64,000 nt of DNA from Tepidimonas sp. UBA997 (GCA_002291945.1 DBAZ01000067.1:14052-78051); one strand, 5' to 3'; positions 33,403-42,203 are shown, numbered from the stretch's first letter. Notes: a model not told the origin generated them from the letters alone. Program-made: numbers and translations.

Positions 33403-33903
33403 ATGTTTGACTTGGGTATCTCCCAACTGGCCCTGATCGGGGTTGTCGCGCTGGTGGTCATCGGGCCAGAGCGGCTGCCCCGTGTGGCGCGCACGTTTGG
33501 CACCTTGCTGGGCAAGGCGCAGCGCTACGTGGCCGACGTCAAGGCCGAGGTCAACCGGTCGATGGAACTGGACGAGCTCAAGAAAATGAAAGAATCGGTC
33601 GAGAGTGCGGCGCGCGAGGTGGAGTCGTCGATCAGCAAAACCAGCTCCAGTTTCGAGAAAAACTGGTCTGACCTGACAGACGGTCTCGAAGGCAGTGCCT
33701 CATCCGCTGGCGCGTTCGATCCGACCGATGCCTATGCCCTCGGGGCACCGGTCTATCCGGAATACCGGCACCCCCGCAAAAAGTTCCGCCTCAAGCAGAA
33801 GGCGGTTCCGCAATGGTTCAAGGCCCGCAGCGGCGTGCGCACACATGCCCAGTCCGGGGCGGCCCGCGTGGCCCGTTTTCGTCCCCAATCGCGACCCTTC
33901 TGA
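33403..33903 (+). CDS. tatB: Twin-arginine translocase subunit TatB
   Basis: Forms the substrate receptor with TatC. 166 residues: [31 protein letters not shown] is the classic TatB opening, followed by a long amphipathic helix ([25 protein letters not shown]) and a proline- and Arg-rich tail. It lies 62 bases after tatA and 20 before tatC. Confidence 0.95.
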   Translation: MFDLGISQLALIGVVALVVIGPERLPRVARTFGTLLGKAQRYVADVKAEVNRSMELDELKKMKESVESAAREVESSISKTSSSFEKNWSDLTDGLEGSASSAGAFDPTDAYALGAPVYPEYRHPRKKFRLKQKAVPQWFKARSGVRTHAQSGAARVARFRPQSRPF

Positions 33904-33923
33904 TCGCTTCCAGATCCTGATTC

Positions 33924-34715
33924 ATGGCAGACCCGAAACACAAGGCTGACGAACTCGCAGGCACCGAGCAGTCTTTTGTGCAGCACCTGATCGAGTTGCG
34001 CGACCGCATCTTGTACGCCCTCGGTGGGGTGGTGGCCTGCATGGTGCTGCTGGCGATCTGGCCCGGCCCCGGCGGGCTGATCGACCTGATCGCTGTGCCG
34101 ATCCGCAACCACATGCCGCCCGATCTGAAGCTGATTGCGGTGGGGGTGTTCTCGCCCTTCTTCGTGCCGCTCAAGGTGCTGATGATGGCCGGCTTTTTGC
34201 TGGCGCTGCCTTGGGTCATGTACCAGATCTGGGCCTTCATTGCGCCGGGTCTGTACGGCCACGAGAAACGCTTTGCCATTCCGCTGATCGTGTTCGGCAG
34301 CGCACTGGCTTACGTGGGGATCGCCTTTGTCCAGCTTTTCGTGCTCGACAAAATGTTTGCCTTCATCCAAGGGTTCACCCCGGACAGCGTGAGCGCCACC
34401 CCGGACATCGCCTCCTACGTGAGTGCCATCCTGTCGCTTTACCTCGCGTTTGCGCTGGCTTTCCAGGTGCCCATCGTGGTGATACTGCTGGTGCGCTTCA
34501 AGGTGGTGACGGTCGAGCAGCTCAAGAACTTCCGCGGCTATTTCATCGTGTTGGCGTTTGTGATTGCCGCCATCGTCACGCCACCCGACGTGATTTCCCA
34601 GATTGCGCTGGCGGTGCCCATGATCCTGCTCTACGAAGTGGGCATCATTGGGTCGCGCTGGTTCGTCAAGGCCACCCAGCGACCGGAAGAACCTGCCAGC
34701 GAGAAAACCGATTAG
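33924..34715 (+). CDS. tatC: Twin-arginine translocase subunit TatC
   Basis: Polytopic receptor that binds the twin-arginine signal. 263 residues with six hydrophobic segments. The N-terminal signature is EQSFVQHLIELRDRILYA, the first periplasmic loop holds FFVPLKV, and FIAPGLYGHEKRF is the conserved cytoplasmic loop. Its last codons overlap the tail of the convergent protease gene. Confidence 0.96.
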   Translation: MADPKHKADELAGTEQSFVQHLIELRDRILYALGGVVACMVLLAIWPGPGGLIDLIAVPIRNHMPPDLKLIAVGVFSPFFVPLKVLMMAGFLLALPWVMYQIWAFIAPGLYGHEKRFAIPLIVFGSALAYVGIAFVQLFVLDKMFAFIQGFTPDSVSATPDIASYVSAILSLYLAFALAFQVPIVVILLVRFKVVTVEQLKNFRGYFIVLAFVIAAIVTPPDVISQIALAVPMILLYEVGIIGSRWFVKATQRPEEPASEKTD

Positions 34716-35857
34716 CGTGAGCGCCCGGTCGGGTTGCGCCTGCCCGGCACGACGGTGAGAGTCATCGGGGTGTCGCGGCGCTCGATCACGATGTCGGCTG
34801 GTTCACCCGGGCGCAGCGCGGCCACCGCAGCCAGCAGGCCCGCCACATCGCGTATCGGTTGACCGGCGATGTGGGTAACGACGTCGCCCGGCCGCAAGCC
34901 AGCGGCGGCAGCGGGGCCGTTCTGCAGCACCCCGGTGATGATCACGCCTTGGGTGGCACCGATGCCAAAGTGCTGCGCCAGCTCGCGATCCAACTGCCGT
35001 GGTTCCACACCCAACCAGCCGCGGCTGACCGAGCCGTCGCGGACGATGGATTCAAGCACAAAGCGTGCCGTCGAGGTCGGGATGGCAAAGCCAATGCCCA
35101 TCGATCCCCCGGTGCGGGAAAAAATGGCGGTGTTGATGCCCATCAGGTGCCCGTTCACGTCCACCAAGGCCCCGCCGGAGTTGCCGGGGTTGATCGCTGC
35201 ATCGGTCTGGATGAAGTTTTCGAACGTGTTCAGGCCCAACTGGTTGCGGCCCAGCGCACTCACGATGCCACTGGTCACCGTCTGCCCGACGCCGAAGGGG
35301 TTGCCGATGGCCAGCAGCACATCGCCCACCTGCAACTGATCGGAGTCGCCCAGCAGGATCACAGGCAAGTCGGGCAGGTCGATCTTGAGCACCGCGAGGT
35401 CGGTTTCGGGGTCGGTGCCGATCACTTGGGCCAAGGCGTGGCGGCCGTCGCTGAGCTGGACTTCGATCTCGTCCGCGCCAGCAATCACGTGGTGGTTGGT
35501 GAGCAGGTAGCCCGCCGGGCTGACGATGACGCCAGAACCCAGCCCGGTCTGGGGCGTGGGGTGGGCCTGATCGCCAAAAAAGAAGCGGAACCACGGGTCG
35601 TTGGCGTGCGGGTGTTGCGCCGGTGCCGTGCGGGTGTTGATGCTGACCACCGCTGGCGCAGCCCGTTGGGCCGCCTCGCTCAGGCTGGTGACAGCCACCA
35701 GCTCGCTGCGTCCCTGGCCGCTGACATCGACCACCGGGACGATGCTGGCCAGACGTGGCGGCTGCTCCAACCACTCGGGCTTGAGGGTGGCCACCACGAA
35801 CCAGACCGCCACCAGAATGGTGACTGTCTGGGAAAACAACAACCACGTCCGATTCAT
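34712..35857 (-). CDS. DegS-like periplasmic serine protease (HtrA family)
   Basis: Trypsin-fold protease with one C-terminal PDZ domain, anchored by an N-terminal helix (about residues 4-26), so closer to DegS than to DegP. The triad is complete: His in LLTNHHVIAG, Asp in PETDLAVLKI, Ser in NPGNSGGALV. PDZ lies at about residues 275-370. About 381 residues from ATG 35857, which gives MNRTWLLFSQ; GTG 35866 is possible but sits too close to AAGGA. It may cleave an anti-sigma factor or damaged envelope proteins; no rseA is seen nearby. Confidence 0.92.
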   Translation of the reverse strand: MNRTWLLFSQTVTILVAVWFVVATLKPEWLEQPPRLASIVPVVDVSGQGRSELVAVTSLSEAAQRAAPAVVSINTRTAPAQHPHANDPWFRFFFGDQAHPTPQTGLGSGVIVSPAGYLLTNHHVIAGADEIEVQLSDGRHALAQVIGTDPETDLAVLKIDLPDLPVILLGDSDQLQVGDVLLAIGNPFGVGQTVTSGIVSALGRNQLGLNTFENFIQTDAAINPGNSGGALVDVNGHLMGINTAIFSRTGGSMGIGFAIPTSTARFVLESIVRDGSVSRGWLGVEPRQLDRELAQHFGIGATQGVIITGVLQNGPAAAAGLRPGDVVTHIAGQPIRDVAGLLAAVAALRPGEPADIVIERRDTPMTLTVVPGRRNPTGRSR

Positions 35858-35962
35858 GGATGACACGTTCCTTAAATTGCGACCTCTTGACCTTGATCAA
35901 CGCATAAGCCGGGTTGATCGATCAGCATCGACCCATCAAGATTCACCAACCGGAGCATATTC

Positions 35963-36115
35963 ATGCAGGCGATCGTCGATCTTTTCACCACCAATTACGG
36001 CTTGTTCAGCTTGATTGTGATTGTGGGGGTGATTCTCATGGGATTTTGGTTTTTCCGCTTCTTTGTTCGCAAAATGGAGGAATCCGAGAGGGAAAATCGG
36101 CGTCTGGATTCGTGA
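35963..36115 (+). CDS. 50-residue single-helix membrane protein (DUF3149-like)
   Basis: Translates to a 50-residue protein starting MQAIVDLFTTNYGLFSL, with one long hydrophobic helix (about residues 14-35) and a charged C-terminal tail ending RRLDS. CGGAG lies before the ATG. The FTTxxGLxSL start and short charged tail match the DUF3149 family of Burkholderiales. The function is unknown. It lies between the protease gene (divergent) and the Nif3-like gene, 29 bases before the latter. Confidence 0.75.
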   Translation: MQAIVDLFTTNYGLFSLIVIVGVILMGFWFFRFFVRKMEESERENRRLDS

Positions 36116-36143
36116 TGACGACGGCGGTGGGACAATCCCCCGC

Positions 36144-36947
36144 ATGACTTCACCGCCCATTTCTCACCCCTGCGTGCACGCCGTCGGGGTGGAGCGACAG
36201 GTTTTTCTCAAAGCCTGCGAAGACCTGCTGCAGTCTGACCGCTTCAAGGATTACGGCCCCAATGGTGTGCAGGTGGAAGGCAAACCCATCATTCGCCGAG
36301 TCGTCAGTGGCGTGACGGCCAGTCGTGCGCTGATCGAGCGCGCCGTTGAAGCCCAGGCGGATGCCATTTTCGTGCATCACGGCCTGTTTTGGCGTGGGCA
36401 GACGGGTTGCATCACGGGCTGGATGAAGCAGCGGATCGCGCTGTTGCTGGCCCACGACATCAACCTGTTCGCCTACCATCTGCCTCTGGATGCGCACCCA
36501 GCGCTGGGCAATAACGCCCAACTGGGGCGGGTGCTTGGTTTCCGGCCCCCGATCGACGCCGAGTGGGGGCGATTCGGTGATCAGGCAATCGGTTTCTGGG
36601 GCGTCACGGACTATGTCGGCCCGGCTGAACTGGCCAGCCACATCGAGCAGGTGCTTGGTCGAAGAGTCACCTGGGTAGGTGATGGGCAGCGACCGATTCG
36701 GCGAGTGGCTTGGTGTACCGGAGGTGCCCAGGGGTATTTCGAAGCAGCGATCGAGCACGGTGCCGATGCCTTCATCACCGGGGAAATTTCCGAGCCACAG
36801 GCGCATTACGCCCGTGAATGCGGTGTGGCGTTTCTGGCCTGCGGTCATCATGCCACGGAGCGGTATGGAGCGCCTGCCGTCACAGCCCACCTTGCGGCGC
36901 AACTGGGTTTGTGGCACGCCTACATTGAAGTGGATAACCCGGCATGA
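36144..36947 (+). CDS. Nif3-like dinuclear metal centre protein
   Basis: NIF3/YbgI family; these bind two metal ions in a toroidal hexamer, and some act as GTP cyclohydrolase-like enzymes, but the role here is not set. About 267 residues from ATG 36144. Metal ligands are seen in ADAIFVHHGLFW, FAYHLPLDAHP and the C-terminal FLACGHHATERYG. Its stop overlaps pdxA by ATGA. Confidence 0.92.
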   Translation: MTSPPISHPCVHAVGVERQVFLKACEDLLQSDRFKDYGPNGVQVEGKPIIRRVVSGVTASRALIERAVEAQADAIFVHHGLFWRGQTGCITGWMKQRIALLLAHDINLFAYHLPLDAHPALGNNAQLGRVLGFRPPIDAEWGRFGDQAIGFWGVTDYVGPAELASHIEQVLGRRVTWVGDGQRPIRRVAWCTGGAQGYFEAAIEHGADAFITGEISEPQAHYARECGVAFLACGHHATERYGAPAVTAHLAAQLGLWHAYIEVDNPA

Positions 36948-37960
36948 CCCTAGTACGCCCTATCGCGATCACCATGGGGGACCCAGCGGGCATCGGGCCG
37001 GAAATCATCGCGCAGGTTTTTCGGCGCCAACCGCACTGGTCATCACGCTGCGTGGTAGTCGGTGATGTGCGCGTTCTGCGCGAAGCTGCCGCGCTTACCG
37101 GAGGCCGGTTGCCCCTGGCTGTTCTGCAGGACTGGTCAGACGTTGCGCAAGTGCCTTCGGGAGCCTTGCCCGTGTTGCCCATCCCGGGCGATCGCCCTCC
37201 GATCCAGCGCGGCGCGGTCAGTGCTGCGGCCGGACTGATGGGGGCAGACTCCATTCGACTGGCGGCCCAGGCAGCCCTTTCAGGGCAAGTGTCAGCCATC
37301 GTCACGGCACCCATCAACAAGGCAGCGTTCCAGGCTGCGGGCGTGGATCATCCCGGGCACACCGAATTTTTTCAATCCCTGGCGGCTGACCACTTGGGCA
37401 AGTCGGTCGATGAGCTTCCCGTCCGGATGATGCTCTCCAATCACGAGTTGAACACGGTGCTGGTCAGCATCCATGTCTCACTTCGTCAGGCCATGGAACT
37501 GATCACCCTGCCACGTTTGCTGGAAACTTGCCGCATGACCCATCACCACTTCACCGTGAGGCGCGGGCAGCCCAGGTGTCGAATCGCAGTCGCGGGTTTG
37601 AATCCGCATGCGGGCGAAGGGGGGCTGTTCGGCACCGAAGAAATCGAGGTGATTGAGCCGACCATTCGGGCTGCGCGCCAGGAAGGCATGGAAGTGTCCG
37701 GCCCCTGGCCGCCCGATACCGTGTTCATGCAGGCTCGCCTGGGTGCTTACGATGCCGTGGTGGCCATGTACCACGACCAGGGCCTGATCCCGGTCAAGTA
37801 CATGGGGCTGGCGCATGGCGTCAACACCACGCTCGGGCTGCCTTTTCTGCGCACCAGCCCCGATCACGGGACGGCCTTCGACCTGGCTGGCACCGGGCGG
37901 GCCGATCCTGCCAGCCTGGAAGCAGCGATTCAAGTTGCTCTGGCGGGCCTGCCCCCTTGA
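36944..37960 (+). CDS. pdxA: 4-hydroxythreonine-4-phosphate dehydrogenase
   Basis: NAD-dependent step of the DXP-dependent pyridoxal 5-phosphate pathway. 338 residues. ITMGDPAGIGPEI opens the protein; metal-binding His residues are in GHTEFF, the HVSLRQA segment and MYHDQGLIPVKYMG. GLNPHAGEGGLFG is the substrate segment. Coupled to the Nif3-like gene. Confidence 0.97.
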   Translation: MTLVRPIAITMGDPAGIGPEIIAQVFRRQPHWSSRCVVVGDVRVLREAAALTGGRLPLAVLQDWSDVAQVPSGALPVLPIPGDRPPIQRGAVSAAAGLMGADSIRLAAQAALSGQVSAIVTAPINKAAFQAAGVDHPGHTEFFQSLAADHLGKSVDELPVRMMLSNHELNTVLVSIHVSLRQAMELITLPRLLETCRMTHHHFTVRRGQPRCRIAVAGLNPHAGEGGLFGTEEIEVIEPTIRAARQEGMEVSGPWPPDTVFMQARLGAYDAVVAMYHDQGLIPVKYMGLAHGVNTTLGLPFLRTSPDHGTAFDLAGTGRADPASLEAAIQVALAGLPP

Positions 37961-37981
37961 GCGCAACAAGGGGTTTTGTCG

Positions 37982-38010
37982 TTGGAATCGGCGTTGCAAT
38001 CCCTTACAAT
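37982..38010 (+). promoter_or_regulatory. Sigma-70 promoter of petABC
   Basis: TTGGAA at 37982-37987 and TACAAT at 38005-38010 are separated by exactly 17 bases. Transcription would start near 38017, about 45 bases before petA. A small perfect hairpin, ACCCG/CGGGT at 38019-38032, would sit at the very 5' end of the transcript. Confidence 0.6.
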
Positions 38011-38061
38011 AACCAACGACCCGAGTACGGGTAGGTTTGTTCGTACCATTGAAAGATCCCC

Positions 38062-38658
38062 ATGAGTGAAGCCACTGTAGACAAAGAGCGCCGAACCTGG
38101 ATGATCGCCACCTGTGCCATGGGTGGCGCAGGGGCTGCAGCCGTCGCCGTCCCTTTCGTGAGTTCTTTGGCGCCCTCCGAGCGTGCTCAGGCTGCCGGTG
38201 CCCCTGTCGAGGCAGATATTTCCGCTCTGCAGCCTGGTGAGAAGATGGTGGTCGAGTGGCGCGGTCGTCCGGTCTGGATTTTCCGGCGTACCCCCGAGCA
38301 ACTCGCTACCCTAGAGGCGCTGGAGCCGCGGCTTGCCGATCCGCATTCGAACCGTCGCGCTTTCCCGATGCCAGCCTATGCGCACAACCGGCATCGCTCC
38401 ATCAAACCCGAATACTTTGTGGCCATCGGCATCTGCTCACACCTGGGTTGTTCGCCTGTTTCCAGGCTGACGCCGGGTCCGCAGCCCTCCCTGCCCAACG
38501 ACTGGGTTGGTGGTTTCCTGTGCCCCTGTCATGGCTCCACCTTCGACGTTGCCGGGCGGGTGTTCAGCAACCAGCCGGCGCCGGACAACCTGGAAGTCCC
38601 CCCGCACATGTACCTGTCCGACACCGTGTTGCTCGTCGGTGAAGATCAGCAGGCCTGA
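38062..38658 (+). CDS. petA: Ubiquinol–cytochrome c reductase, Rieske iron–sulfur subunit
   Basis: 2Fe-2S subunit of the bc1 complex, transfers electrons from ubiquinol to cytochrome c1. 198 residues. An N-terminal Arg-Arg (KERRTWM) precedes the membrane helix at about 14-36, consistent with Tat export. Cluster motifs are CSHLGC near residue 125 and CPCHGS near 155. First of petABC, behind a good promoter. Confidence 0.97.
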   Translation: MSEATVDKERRTWMIATCAMGGAGAAAVAVPFVSSLAPSERAQAAGAPVEADISALQPGEKMVVEWRGRPVWIFRRTPEQLATLEALEPRLADPHSNRRAFPMPAYAHNRHRSIKPEYFVAIGICSHLGCSPVSRLTPGPQPSLPNDWVGGFLCPCHGSTFDVAGRVFSNQPAPDNLEVPPHMYLSDTVLLVGEDQQA

Positions 38659-38678
38659 CCGGCGCCCCAAGGAAAATC

Positions 38679-40100
38679 ATGGCTGAATTCAAAGAAGTTT
38701 CCCCCAACGCGCCGGCGGGCGAAAAGCTGCTGAACTGGGTTGACAACCGGTTCCCCTTGTCCAAGATGTACAAGGAACATTTGTCCGAGTACTACGCCCC
38801 GAAAAACCTGAACTGGTGGTACATCTTCGGCTCGCTGTCCTTGCTGGTGCTGGTGATCCAGATCGTGACCGGCATTTTCTTGGTCATGCACTACAAGCCC
38901 GACGCCTCGCTCAATGCGGCTGGCATACCGGTGGCGTTCGCCTCGATCGAATACATCATGCGCGATGTGCCGTGGGGCTGGTTGATCCGCTACATGCACT
39001 CCACCGGTGCCTCGCTGTTCTTTGCCGTGGTGTATCTGCACATGTTCCGTGGCCTGATCTACGGTTCCTACCGCAAGCCGCGCGAGTTGGTCTGGGTCTT
39101 TGGCTGCGCCATTTTCCTGGTCTTGATGGCTGAATCCTTCATGGGTTATCTGCTCCCCTGGGGTCAGATGTCCTACTGGGGCGCTGCCGTGATCATCAAC
39201 CTGTTCTCGGCCGTGCCCATCATCGGCCCCGACCTGTCGCTGCTCATTCGTGGTGACTTCGTGATCGGCGACGCCACCCTGAACCGCTTCTACGCGCTGC
39301 ACGTGATTGCCCTGCCGCTGGTGCTGCTGGGGCTGGTGGTGGCGCACATCATTGCCCTGCACGAAGTCGGCTCCAACAACCCGGACGGCATCGAGATCAA
39401 GGCCAACAAGGACGAAAACGGCATTCCCCGCGACGGCGTGCCCTTCCACCCCTACTACACCGTGCACGACATTCTGGGTGTGGGCCTGTTCCTGATGGTG
39501 TTCTCGGCCATCATCTTCTTTGCCCCGACCTTTGCCGGCTACTTCGTCAAGTACACCAACTTCATTCCGGCCGACCCGATGGTGACACCGCCGCACATTC
39601 CGCCGGTCTGGTACTTCACGCCGTTTTATTCGATGCTGATTGCCGTGACCGACGAAATGAAGTACGCGATGAAGTTCCTGGTCGTCCTGGGGGCCGCCCT
39701 CGCGGTGTTCAAGGCCCCGATGAGCAAGGTTGGCAAGGCCGTCGTGGTTGTGGGGGCTACGGTCCTGTTGGTCCTGTTGTGGTCGATTGACGCCAAGTTC
39801 TGGGGTGTGGTGACCATGGGTGGTGCCGTGATCATCCTGTTTTTCCTGCCCTGGCTGGATCGTTCGCCAGTGAGCTCGATCCGCTACCGTCCAAGCTGGA
39901 TGAAGATCCTGTACACCGTTTTCGTGATCAACTTCCTGCTCATGGGGGCTGTGGGTCTCCAGCCTGTGACGCCTTTTTCTCAGAGCATCACCCAAGTTGG
40001 TACCCTGATCTACTTCGGCTTCTTCCTCCTGATGCCGTGGTGGAGCCGTTTGGGCACACCCAAGCCTCTGCCGGCGCGTGTCACGTTCAAACCCCACTAA
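38679..40100 (+). CDS. petB: Cytochrome b of the bc1 complex
   Basis: Membrane core of the bc1 complex with two b-type haems and the Qo and Qi quinone sites. 473 residues, full-length b with eight main helices. Haem histidines are visible in RYMHSTGASLFFAVVYLHMFRG and the ALHVIALPLVLLGLVVAHIIALHE helix. The Qo motif reads PVWY instead of PEWY, a known variant in beta/gamma proteobacteria. Confidence 0.97.
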   Translation: MAEFKEVSPNAPAGEKLLNWVDNRFPLSKMYKEHLSEYYAPKNLNWWYIFGSLSLLVLVIQIVTGIFLVMHYKPDASLNAAGIPVAFASIEYIMRDVPWGWLIRYMHSTGASLFFAVVYLHMFRGLIYGSYRKPRELVWVFGCAIFLVLMAESFMGYLLPWGQMSYWGAAVIINLFSAVPIIGPDLSLLIRGDFVIGDATLNRFYALHVIALPLVLLGLVVAHIIALHEVGSNNPDGIEIKANKDENGIPRDGVPFHPYYTVHDILGVGLFLMVFSAIIFFAPTFAGYFVKYTNFIPADPMVTPPHIPPVWYFTPFYSMLIAVTDEMKYAMKFLVVLGAALAVFKAPMSKVGKAVVVVGATVLLVLLWSIDAKFWGVVTMGGAVIILFFLPWLDRSPVSSIRYRPSWMKILYTVFVINFLLMGAVGLQPVTPFSQSITQVGTLIYFGFFLLMPWWSRLGTPKPLPARVTFKPH

Positions 40101-40125
40101 CAACCCTTTGCTGGAGTCAATACAA

Positions 40126-40884
40126 ATGAGAAAATGGATCCTGGGTTGTCTGCTGGCCTTTGGGGTGGTCGCCGGGGCTTCTGCAGCCAAAAGCGACTTC
40201 CCGATGGATCAGGCACCTGACCTGTCCAATGACTTGGCGGCCCTGCAAAGTGGTGCCCGCATGTTCATGAACTATTGCATCGGATGCCACTCCGCGTCCT
40301 TCAAACGCTACAACCGCCTGACTGAAATCGGACTCACCGAGCGGCAGATTCGCGAGAATCTGATGTTCACTACCGATCGGATTGGCGACACCATTTTGTC
40401 CAATTTCAATGCGAGTCAGGCCAAAGAATGGCTGGGGAAAAATCCGCCCGATCTGACGCTGATGGCCTACTCCCGTTCCAAGCACTTTTCCAAGGGCACG
40501 GACTATCTCTACAGTTTGCTGCGTAACTACTACCGCGATCCTAACATCGGTCACGGGTGGAACAACCTGAGCTCTCCGGCTATTGCGATGCCCAACCCGC
40601 TGTGGGAATTGCAGGGCGAACGTCGACCCATCATGGAGACGGTCACCAATGCACGCGGCGAAGAATCGCAGGTGTTTCGGGGCTGGGAACAGGTGAAGCC
40701 TGGCACCATGACCACAGCCGAGTATGATCGTGCGGTTGCTGAGTTGGTCGCCTTCATGGCCTGGATGAGCGACCCGGTGCGTGACCAACGCGTTCGCATG
40801 GGCGTGTGGGTGATGATTTTCCTCGGCATCTTTACCTTGCTGGCATGGCGTTTGAACGCGTCATACTGGAAGCACATCAAGTAA
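40126..40884 (+). CDS. petC: Cytochrome c1
   Basis: Haem c subunit of the bc1 complex, 252 residues from ATG 40126, chosen because GGAG precedes it and it gives a clean signal peptide (MRKWILGCLLAFGVVAGASAA). The haem motif is CIGCH at residues 51-55. A C-terminal membrane anchor (VWVMIFLGIFTLLAW) follows. It ends 104 bases before sspA. Confidence 0.96.
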   Translation: MRKWILGCLLAFGVVAGASAAKSDFPMDQAPDLSNDLAALQSGARMFMNYCIGCHSASFKRYNRLTEIGLTERQIRENLMFTTDRIGDTILSNFNASQAKEWLGKNPPDLTLMAYSRSKHFSKGTDYLYSLLRNYYRDPNIGHGWNNLSSPAIAMPNPLWELQGERRPIMETVTNARGEESQVFRGWEQVKPGTMTTAEYDRAVAELVAFMAWMSDPVRDQRVRMGVWVMIFLGIFTLLAWRLNASYWKHIK

Positions 40885-40890
40885 TCTTCG

Positions 40891-40913
40891 GTCGTTCGTT
40901 GTCGGCGAACGAC
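40891..40913 (+). other. Hairpin after petC without T tract
   Basis: GTCGTTCG (40891-40898) pairs with CGAACGAC (40906-40913) around a 7-base loop, starting six bases after the petC stop. No T run follows, so it is not a standard terminator. It may protect the 3' end of petABC mRNA or give partial read-through into sspA. Confidence 0.5.
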
Positions 40914-40987
40914 ATTCACAGTGGTTGGCCAGCCTTGCGGGGCGACGGAGGCTCACCACTGTTTTGTTTTTTTGTGGAGCAATCCCC

Positions 40988-41599
40988 ATGATGGTTTTGT
41001 ACTCGGGCACCACCTGTCCCTTTTCGCATCGCTGCCGTTTTGTGCTGTTTGAAAAAGGCATGGATTTCGAGATTCGCGATGTGGATCTCTACAACAAACC
41101 AGAAGACATTGCGGTCATGAACCCCTATGGGCAAGTGCCGATTCTGGTCGAGCGCGACCTGATACTCTACGAGTCCAACATCATCAATGAGTACATTGAT
41201 GAGCGCTTTCCGCATCCTCAACTGATGCCGGGCGATCCGGTGGATCGTGCACGTGTTCGCCTGTTTTTGTTGAACTTTGAAAAAGAGCTCTTCACCCATG
41301 TGTCGGTTCTGGAGTCTCGTTCGGTCAAGGGTAACGATAAAGCGATCGACAAGGCCAAGAGCCACATTCGCGACCGTTTGACTCAGTTGGCCCCGGTGTT
41401 CCTCAAGAACAAATACATGCTGGGCGATCATTTCTCGATGCTGGATGTCGCGATTGCCCCCTTGCTGTGGCGTCTGGATCACTACGGGATCGAACTGAGC
41501 AAGAACGCCGCGCCGCTGCTGAAGTATGCCGAGCGCATTTTTTCCCGCCCCGCCTACATCGAGGCGCTGACGCCCTCCGAAAAGGTCATGCGCAAGTGA
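40988..41599 (+). CDS. sspA: Stringent starvation protein A (GST-fold regulator)
   Basis: GST-like RNA-polymerase-associated regulator, 203 residues. The N-terminal thioredoxin-like domain starts MMVLYSGTTCPFSHRCRFVL, and the GST C-domain carries DVAIAPLLWRLDHYGI. GGAG precedes ATG 40988; ATG 40991 is also possible. It sits between petC and sspB, a conserved proteobacterial order. Confidence 0.93.
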   Translation: MMVLYSGTTCPFSHRCRFVLFEKGMDFEIRDVDLYNKPEDIAVMNPYGQVPILVERDLILYESNIINEYIDERFPHPQLMPGDPVDRARVRLFLLNFEKELFTHVSVLESRSVKGNDKAIDKAKSHIRDRLTQLAPVFLKNKYMLGDHFSMLDVAIAPLLWRLDHYGIELSKNAAPLLKYAERIFSRPAYIEALTPSEKVMRK

Positions 41600-41604
41600 C
41601 GACC

Positions 41605-42066
41605 ATGTCCATGATTTCTGACGACGTGCCTTCCACTCGCCCTTACCTGATACGGGCGCTGCATGAGTGGTGCAGCGACAATGGCTACACCCCTTACCTG
41701 GCGGTGGCGGTCGATGATGCGGTGCAGGTTCCTCGGGAGTTCGTCAAGAACCATGAAATCGTGCTCAATGTGAGCTTTGACGCGACCAGCCACTTGTCGC
41801 TGGGCAATGAGTTCATTGAATTCAAAGCCCGTTTCGGCGGCGTGCCTCGGGAAGTCGTGATCCCGGTGGATCATGTCCTCGCGGTGTACGCGCGTGAAAA
41901 TGGTCAGGGCATGGCTTTTCCCGCGCCAGCGGCGCAATCGCCCAGTTCGGCTCCAGCGGCTCAGGGAGCGCCAGCGCTTCAGGTCGTGGCTTCCGAGGGG
42001 GCCTTCAAGGGTGATGATCCGCCCCCCGTGCCACCCAGCCGTCCAGCCCTCAAGCGAGTGAAGTAG
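41605..42066 (+). CDS. sspB: ClpXP protease specificity-enhancing factor SspB
   Basis: Adaptor that tethers ssrA-tagged and other substrates to ClpXP. 153 residues from ATG 41605. The core is STRPYLIRALHEWCSDNGYTPYLAVAV and the substrate-binding beta sandwich up to about residue 110. A Pro/Ala linker and a C-terminal ClpX-binding peptide (PALKRVK) follow. GTG 41596, overlapping the sspA stop, is an alternative start. Confidence 0.93.
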   Translation: MSMISDDVPSTRPYLIRALHEWCSDNGYTPYLAVAVDDAVQVPREFVKNHEIVLNVSFDATSHLSLGNEFIEFKARFGGVPREVVIPVDHVLAVYARENGQGMAFPAPAAQSPSSAPAAQGAPALQVVASEGAFKGDDPPPVPPSRPALKRVK

Positions 42067-42069
42067 AAT
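42064..42069 (+). promoter_or_regulatory. Possible -10 box of tRNA-Thr inside the sspB stop codon
   Basis: TAGAAT starts at the sspB TAG stop codon and ends 10 bases before the tRNA. This is the right distance for a start near 42076. I see no strong -35 at 16-18 bases, so support rests on the -10 alone. Confidence 0.35.
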
Positions 42070-42078
42070 GCGATCTTC

Positions 42079-42154
42079 GCCGGTTTAGCTCAGTTGGTAG
42101 AGCAACCGCCTTGTAAGCGGTAGGTCGTCAGTTCGAATCCGACAACCGGCACCA
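42079..42154 (+). tRNA. tRNA-Thr (anticodon TGT)
   Basis: 76 bases with encoded CCA. The acceptor stem GCCGGTT/AACCGGC, D-arm GCTC/GAGC and anticodon stem ACCGC/GCGGT with loop CTTGTAA are intact and read ACA codons. The T-arm has GTCAG against CCGAC: position 52 A faces 62 C, one non-Watson-Crick pair in an otherwise normal tRNA. Confidence 0.97.
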
Positions 42155-42169
42155 GTCGATGATTTAAAG

Positions 42170-42203
42170 CCCGCTAAGGATGTATCCCTAGCGGGTTTTT
42201 TCT
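42170..42203 (+). terminator. Terminator after tRNA-Thr
   Basis: CCCGCTA (42170-42176) pairs with TAGCGGG (42189-42195), with two further pairs inside and a T run at 42196-42201. It begins 16 bases after the tRNA CCA. It would end the tRNA transcript and any sspAB read-through. Confidence 0.85.

Noticed and set aside
38679..40100. PVWY instead of PEWY in cytochrome b taken as a defect
   Set aside because: PVWY is a known natural variant in beta/gamma proteobacterial bc1 complexes, so it is a lineage trait, not a broken site.
40961..40980. T-rich stretch before sspA considered as a terminator
   Set aside because: No stable GC-rich stem lies directly before it; the nearest hairpin (40891-40913) is about 50 bases upstream.
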